A stretch of DNA of 64,000 nucleotides. Origin: Boletus sp. NGJ (lineage: Eukaryota > Basidiomycota > Agaricomycetes > Boletales > Boletaceae). The position numbers and the translations under genes were made by a program. The stretch spans positions 1,922,001-1,986,000 of the forward strand of contig JAGTXK010000055.1 of the NCBI GenBank assembly GCA_019096195.1, written 5' to 3'. The notes under the pieces were generated by a model. The model was given only the letters and a program-made list of their open reading frames with translations, searched no databases and was not told the origin of the DNA. Position 1 is the first letter of the stretch. The number at the start of each line of letters is the position of its first letter. Positions 58,201 to 64,000 of this stretch are shown one piece after another.

Positions 58201-60787
58201 GCGTTTCATGATGTGCAACTCGGCTCTCTTTGATTTCGACATGTTCAAAACCGTCTGGAAGCCAGTCATATCTGCCATCGCCCATGCCTTTATCACCTTC
58301 GATGACGAATATGTGATCCAGCGAGCAATTTCAGGATTTCGACAATGCGCTACACTGGCAGGACACTTCAGTCTACCAGATGTGTTTGATTTCGTGGTCG
58401 TCTCGCTTTCGCAGGCCACCAGCCTTTTGTCCGAGAACCTCCCTGTTCACGTCCCCAACTACCCGGTGGTTGAAGTTGAACGACAGTCTGTGACCGTTTC
58501 CTCACTGTCTGTCAAATTTGGAACAAACTTCAAAGGACAATTAGCTGCGGTGGTCCTATTCAATATCGTCAATGGCAATGGCAATGCTCTTCGTGAAGGT
58601 TGGACACAAGTAGGATCATCTACTGACGTTGCCGCTACTTCGAGCACTAACCCCTGTGTAGATTTTCGAGATGTTCGAGAACTTGTTCATGCACTCCTTG
58701 TTGCCGACAAGGATGCTACAAATGGAGGATTTCCTTGGTGGTGTTACAATGATACCACTGCGTGGCGCTCACCCATCACGGTCAGCTCCAAGAAGTGATG
58801 GCGGTTTACTTTCCGCCCTGTCATCATACCTGATGACTCCTTATGGCGCAAGCTCCGACAACCTTGTACCCGAAGCCACTGACCAAGAGGTAGAGAGCAC
58901 GTTATGCACCATCGACTGCATAGCATCATGTCGTCTAGACGAACTTTACGCACAGATCATGTGAGTTCGTAACAGAACGAATGACGCAAATCTTTGACTG
59001 TTATTTAAAGGCAGCTAGACTCGGAGGCCCTGGTCGCTGCCATTAGAGCTCTCGAGGCACTCGCACATGAGAGAACTATTGCCAGGCTCAAGCAAGAGTC
59101 TGACGATGGCGCGAGTCCGTACAGCGGAGCATCCCAAAGTGATGGAACCTACGTTCTGCCCTATGATCCTGCTGCTGTCTTCCTGCTGGAAACGATGGCA
59201 AGCATTGCGTGCCATACGACCCAGTTTATCGAAGACCTTTGGTGAGCTTTCACCTACATATCTGCACATCCATGACTAAATTGTGCGCACTTCAGGCCCG
59301 TGATTTTCGAGCACCTATCCGCGCTCTTGTCTGCCTCGATCCACTACAGTGTACTACTTATTGAACGAGCCGTTGTTGCACTTTTGCGCCTTGCGCTGAT
59401 CCTTGCTCAAAAGGTGCGTATGTGTCCACTTTCCCCACGCTTAATGCCCATATTTTTGAAATAAAGAATACTTTGCGCGATCAACTCTATATATCACTCG
59501 ATTTGATCGCCAACCTTCCACCGTTCGTTGCCAACTCCGTTGCAGAACATGTAGTGGCAGGTGTAGGCTTGATTTTGCAACACAGACCGTCTTCTAGGTA
59601 AGCCGTCTTTCATTTCGGACAGAGTGTCTCGATTGATTGTTACTGATGATCACCCTAGCACGCAAACCGAGTGGAACATTATCTTTGCGACGCTCCGTTC
59701 AACGATCTCGAACCCCGAGGCAGCTCGATCTACGTTCAACCTTGTTGCGAGTTTTGCCTCCGAAGGACCGGGGCAACAAATCACCCCGGATACTTTTGCA
59801 GGGCTCTTGTCCACCCTGGACGATTTTGCTACTGCCGCGGGGACGTTGATACAGTTGCCACCACCAAAGCCTCGCCGGGCACGGCAGCAGCCCACTGCAG
59901 AGTAGGTCAATCGTCTTTAAGAGCTAACTCTTACCCACATTCCGTCTTAGCTTACCACCTATCGATCGCGGCCGCAAATCCATCGACCTAATTTTCGACC
60001 TGAAGAAAATTATTGCACCGGTTGCCGAGTCTGCCAAGTTGCAGCCCGAACAAGGTAACCCATCAGTTGACTCAAAACCGTGTAGGCTTGGTGCTGATAT
60101 GTTTCAAAAACAGTTTGGCAGTATTATTGCCTACCGTTGTGCTCGTCTTTGGGGAGACAGTCAACGAACCCGTGCAGGCTGGTCCGAAACACTGCCATCA
60201 ATCAGTTGCAGCGCCTCTTGCTCGGTCCTCAACTCGTCTACGACGAGGCGAACCACAGCCAGGTCGAAGAGATCTTCAACAGCGTGATTTTCCCCATCTT
60301 GGACGAGTTGTTGAAACCCCAGGTGTATCTGCTGGATCCGCAGGGCATGTCGGAGACACGACTAAGGGCGTCTGCATTACTGTGCAAGGCTTTTATGCAT
60401 TTCGAAGTGGCTCAAAACCGTCGGGATGCGGATATTAGGATTCTGTGGATCGAAATCCTGGATTTGCTTGACCGTCTGATCAGCGCGGAGAAGAGTGAAC
60501 AACTGGTACGTGCTGGCTCCTGTTGATTGCACCTGCTGGCGTTGAACGGAGCATATACCCAGTATGAAGCAGTTTCCGAATCACTCAAAAATGTGGTCTT
60601 GGTGATGAATGCTGCGAGCATCCTTGTCCCACCACCTGCAGCTGAGGACAACCGTGACGAACGACAACGCACAATGTGGACAGCAACGCATGCGAGACTG
60701 GAGCGGTTCTTACCAGGATTCTTGACCGAAGTGGTCTCCGCCCCCCAACTCGCGCCTTTAGCTGACTCGAAACATGTTTCTGGCTGA
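55225..60787 (+). CDS. GEA1: Large Sec7-domain Arf guanine-nucleotide exchange factor (GEA1/GBF1)
   Basis: Gea/GBF1 proteins activate Arf1 on early Golgi membranes and drive COPI coat recruitment. The ATG at 55225 opens MHSPYLGSTPRIAQKH and VILSEILAVTSAMRKNSRWA, the family N-terminus. DCB and HUS regions follow (LPVLLGPFFALIRSPISTGP; LLELLRVLVNILDPNDQVHT; MLETLSQISRHPSFMVDLYS). The Sec7 domain spans about 57210-58200: RFNSKPKLGLAFLEEY, KSLAKFLKSSTRLDKRLLGD, ETLRLPGESQQIDRIAETFA with the catalytic Glu finger, and YSIIMLNTDLHNPQVR. Helical HDS repeats run to the end (FDMFKTVWKPVISAIAHAFI; LPTVVLVFG near 60120), stopping at 60785-60787. At least 20 introns interrupt it, one after a 21-nt exon (57187-57207). 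Predicted length is about 1,450 residues, normal for the family. Confidence 0.94.
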
Positions 60788-60964
60788 AGGACATCGTACT
60801 GATTACATTTCTTGTACGGTCAAATAGACAATATAACAATTCCCGGGAAAGACTACGTTGGATTGCGAGAGTAATCAATAATGTTTTAGAAGAATTTCAT
60901 CTTTGATGGGCTGTTCGGTGCAGAGGCAGAGTTATATATACACTTCGCCGGGACTCTGAATCAC

Positions 60965-62026
60965 TTACCGGATACGCGAGTAAACCCCAATGAGAATGGC
61001 AAGGGGCGCAATTGTGTATGCCAGCAACTGCACGAAGGACTCGCTGTTAGTGGTTACCCAGGTAGACCAACTACCTCCTAGATGTGCTGTAAACAAAAGA
61101 GTCGGGAACAGGATATACCCTGACAACCTAACAGCCGCGTGGCGCGTGAGCTTGACTAGAATGGTGTCATGTGTCGTTCGTCACCTGTGGTACTTCCACA
61201 TCGCCTTGGCCTTCATTCCGCCACCCCAGGCGGCGCCGTTCAACCATACGGTCGAGCCCCCGATCAAGGCTTGGATGACAACCCACGCGACCGTGATAAT
61301 TCCAAACGTCTAGAAAAGTCATGAATGCACAGCAAATGCTTCAGAAACGGCAGACACGTACACCGTGCCACGTCGTGAAGTGCGGTGCACTGTGGCTATT
61401 TTTTTGGAAGAAGATGGCGAGCGCTCCTGCGAGGATGAGGGGAACACCGACGCCGATCATGGCGATCTGATGCCTTTGGAGACCTGCGGCCTTGGTGCGG
61501 GGCTGGGAGGTGGGCTGAAGGGTCAAAATACCTTTATGACAGGGACGAGGTCGGTTGAACGGGAATTACGCGGTGGAGTAGCGAAGTGCTTACCGTACGC
61601 GAAGGAGCCGATGGCTAGGCTCTGCAGCAAGGGGTGGTACGTGAACCAACCGAGGGAGGCTGGGCGGTTGCTGAGGATGATAGCCCATGTCGCTAGCGCA
61701 AAGATCTGCGAAAGGGGGATTGCCACTGGTCAGACACGACACGAAGCACATATACGAGTAGCATATATGCTCACGGAATATGAGACCTGTGGAAAAACGG
61801 ATTAAAAGATGAACGGAGGACGCAGCGCTGAACACACCCATACGAGGACACTTGCGGGGCCATCGTTCTGGCGGCCTTCTGGCTTGATGGTATCGGAACC
61901 CATAGTCGGTAAAGGGTCTGAATTGGGCTGAAGAAGAGCTAGTTGCTCCTCGCTGGTGGAATGGAGTTGGTCTTGAGAGAAGGTGGCGGGCCTCGCTTGG
62001 TTTAATAACTTGGTTGGGGAGGTCAT
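60965..62026 (-). CDS. Cytochrome b561-domain membrane protein
   Basis: b561 proteins carry electrons across membranes through two b haems bound by four histidines. The ATG at 62026 opens MTSPTKLLNQARPATFSQDQ; an in-frame ATG at 61903 (MGSDTIKPEGRQNDGPASVL) is an alternative. Membrane helices read QIFALATWAIILSNRPASLG, WFTYHPLLQSLAIGSFAYG, HQIAMIGVGVPLILAGALAI, TWHG then a segment near 61200-61310 with IQALIGGSTVWLNGAAWGGG, and LLAYTIAPLAILIGVYSRIR, with the stop at 60965-60967. Histidines in FTYHP, RHQI, TTWHG and KYHR sit where b561 haem ligands occur. No DOMON domain precedes it. Substrate and location are unknown. Confidence 0.87.
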
Positions 62027-62065
62027 CGCATAAGTCCCTGATAGCTTGGCGATATGAATCCACAC

Positions 62066-62073
62066 ATATTTAT
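62066..62073 (-). promoter_or_regulatory. TATA-like element before the b561 gene
   Basis: ATAAATAT on the minus strand lies 40 bp upstream of the ATG at 62026, which supports that start over 61903. Confidence 0.35.
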
Positions 62074-62320
62074 CCTTTTAGCCGTGTCGACTGCGGATGA
62101 CTGGACGGGGCCAATGATCATCGTCTTACCAACGGGCGTCCAGACATTCCGCAAGTTAATTAGCTGATTAAACAAAGAGTACTAGTCAGCGGGGTACAGC
62201 AAGCGTAACAACATAAACAACATGTTGGTGTCAGAACATCGCGATAGCAAGAGCAGAAAAAATGCGGATACCAAAGCCCCAAAAAACAAAACCTCCCTAG
62301 ATATTCATGCAATCACAGCG

Positions 62321-64000
62321 TCACTGCCCCTCTAGCCGCGGCCATGTCCCCTCCTCTTTCCACTTTTCTACAACCTCTCTCAGTGTCTCGTGGTTGAACA
62401 ACGGACGCTTCAGTTGATATCCAATAACACTTTTAATTTTCCCATTGTTGTATGCAAGCTTGTGTTTTGATAACGCAAACTTGTCCATATATGCGTTCAA
62501 TGGCGTCTGCGTGATTGGCGTGTCCGAATGCTGGAGCATCTCCGTCCATGTCCCCACGTGATGCTCGTTGATTTCCTCCACCAAGTCGTCTAGCTTGAGC
62601 TGACGGGCAGTTAGCATGACTACTCGCGTCACCGAGCGAACATAGGCACCGTACCTTTGCGATCGTCGTCTCGAAGTTTGAGTAGAACTCAAAAGTAGTC
62701 CCAAAATACTCCGTAATCATCGAACCTCCTTTGGCTAGTGTCATTTCCGAGTCATCCACCAAATTAAACAAGGGGGCGACCGGTTGTTCGTCGGGTGAAG
62801 CCACCCCATCCACCTCCTTGGCTTTGCTCTTTTCGTTATGAAAGGGTATCTTCTCTCCGGCCAATGCATTAGCCTGCTCGCGACCCTGCTGGTTTATCCA
62901 CACTGCACATGCCCACAATGCACCTGCCACGTCTTCGACATGTACAGTGTGCACAGGCTCCTTGCCCGGTCCCCATCTACGAATGCTTGGTCAGCTACAC
63001 CATCATCACAAATTGGGTCAAACATACATCGTCTTCATCGGTTTCTTCATATACCCGTATACCGATGCGACAGTAATGACTAGGGGATCTTTAACAACCA
63101 AGTCAGAGTCACATCACCAATAGAGCGGAATATTTCTCACAGAGGCCATATTCCACATAGGGACCGTACACAAAGCCGCAGCGCAAAATAACAAGGTTCA
63201 ACCTAGCGTGTGTCAGCTTACTCTCTCGGACCAATTTCGGACGGTTACCCCTCAATAGACGCCAACATGCGCAGTGTTTCATGCCACCAAACATCAAGTG
63301 GTTTGACGGGTTTGACATCCTCTTTCTCGTCATGGGGACCCTTGTCGGAAGATTCATAGACGGGTTGTTGTAGGCGCACATATGCATTTACTTTGCGTTT
63401 CGCGGCCTCCAGCGCGATGATGCGGGCAACTGTGAATGTCAACTTGATGGCGATCTAGGAAGAAATGTGATTAGCGACTGGAGGGAGACAAGGGGAAGTG
63501 CGACGTACGACTTCTCCGCGGTCGTGATTGACCTCTCCGGTGAGATCGAATACATACGAGTAAGGGGCCCTGCCCGGCGGTGGATCAAAGGAAGAGGCAA
63601 CAGCGACTTGTATTGTTCAGATGGACATTGTGCGCTAGAGGTGGTGACTTACTGGGGACGGTGAGGTTTGCCTGGCGGTATTCAACATCTGGCTGAGAAA
63701 GAACGTTTGGAAATTCTGCTCCAAGATAGCTACGGAGATGGGAGTAAGTCTGGTGTTGACGGTGGAGAAGAGTGCACTCACGTCGTTGGAGGAGAGACGG
63801 AAAACTTGTCGACGATGCGTAGATGCTATTATGGCATTCGAATGACGAGAATGGACGGATAGGAAAGGAAGAAAACATACGGAGACCAAACGTTCACCTC
63901 GCGGAGGGACTAGCAAGGCGGCGAGGGCGCGTGAAAAGGTGTTGAGGCCACCTGAGAGAGATCGGAGAGAAATCGGGGAGTGAGTTCAAGGATGAAAGAG
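62321..64000 (-). CDS. Rossmann-fold NAD-dependent epimerase/dehydratase-like protein, 5' end beyond window
   Basis: The gene enters from the right edge. The first visible exon (about 63898-63951) reads GLNTFSRALAALLVPPRGER, which follows a nucleotide-binding Gly motif that must lie on the exon outside. Later exons give AEFPNVLSQPDVEYRQANLT, PPPGRAPYSYVFDLTGEVNH, FTVARIIALEAAKRKVNAYV, RLQQPVYESSDKGPHDEKED, WHETLRMLASIEG, LNLVILRCGFVYGPYVEYGL, ITVASVYGYMKKPMKTMWGP and EPVHTVHVEDVAGALWACAV, the last matching the conserved late motif of extended SDR proteins. The end reads KRPLFNHETLREVVEKWKEE then GTWPRLEGQ at 62321. The usual YxxxK pair is not obvious, so this may be an atypical SDR without classical catalysis. 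Substrate unknown. Confidence 0.85.

Overview
The window is nuclear DNA of a filamentous basidiomycete, most likely a mushroom-forming Agaricomycete. The signs are dense genes of a few kb, many short GT-AG introns (about 46-70 nt) in nearly every gene, fungal gene families throughout, an eukaryotic tRNA gene with an intron, and little repetitive DNA. I see no bacterial operons, CRISPR arrays or prokaryotic mobile elements. Start codons, stops and many splice sites were read by hand from reading-frame continuity and family consensus, so ends of genes are firmer than every internal boundary.

Layout. 0-9 kb: the 5' part of a long-chain acyl-CoA synthetase (-), a Ctp1/Sae2/CtIP DNA-end-resection factor (+), the GPI-anchor enzyme subunit GPI1 (-), bifunctional 6-phosphofructo-2-kinase/fructose-2,6-bisphosphatase (-) and a PIG-X/PBN1 protein (+). 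9-16 kb: a Rho GTPase (-), Rab1/YPT1 (+) and a full-length Argonaute (+). 16-22 kb: pyridoxal-phosphate synthase PDX1 (-), mitochondrial ribosomal protein mL49 (-), a doubtful small gene (+), an RS/RD-rich nuclear protein (-), cyclin L (+) and tRNA-Asp (-). 22-33 kb: SRP receptor alpha (-), a single-pass membrane protein (-), glyoxalase II (+), SFT2-like Golgi protein (-) and EDC4/Ge-1 (+). 33-47 kb: Rab geranylgeranyltransferase alpha BET4 (-), spliceosomal SYF1 (+), an unrecognised coiled-coil protein (-), a WD40 protein (+), a DUF3445 protein (-), nitronate monooxygenase (-), cytochrome c heme lyase (+) and Brix protein SSF1/PPAN (-). 47-64 kb: a decayed Gag-like fragment, PKA catalytic subunit (-), TFIIH subunit TFB3/MAT1 (+), a C78-family zinc-finger peptidase (-), proteasome alpha4 (+), Arf-GEF GEA1/GBF1 (+), a cytochrome b561-domain protein (-) and a Rossmann-fold epimerase-like protein running off the right edge (-).

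These are mostly conserved housekeeping genes, arranged as head-to-head pairs sharing short promoters and tail-to-tail pairs with 24-31 bp between stop codons. Several share processes: membrane traffic (YPT1, BET4, GEA1, SFT2, SRP receptor), GPI-anchor assembly (GPI1, PBN1), mRNA metabolism (cyclin L, RS protein, SYF1, EDC4, Argonaute). This looks like ordinary fungal gene order and not a functional cluster.

The most striking structural signal is exon architecture. Exons of 8, 13, 18, 19, 21, 21, 22 and 25 nt can be read in seven conserved genes, and several carry catalytic or nucleotide-binding residues. The extreme case is an 8-nt exon holding the last catalytic aspartate of Argonaute. There is also a GC-AG intron, an exon consisting only of the ATG, a 3n stop-free intron beside a zinc-binding motif, and a tRNA-Asp with a 9-nt intron.
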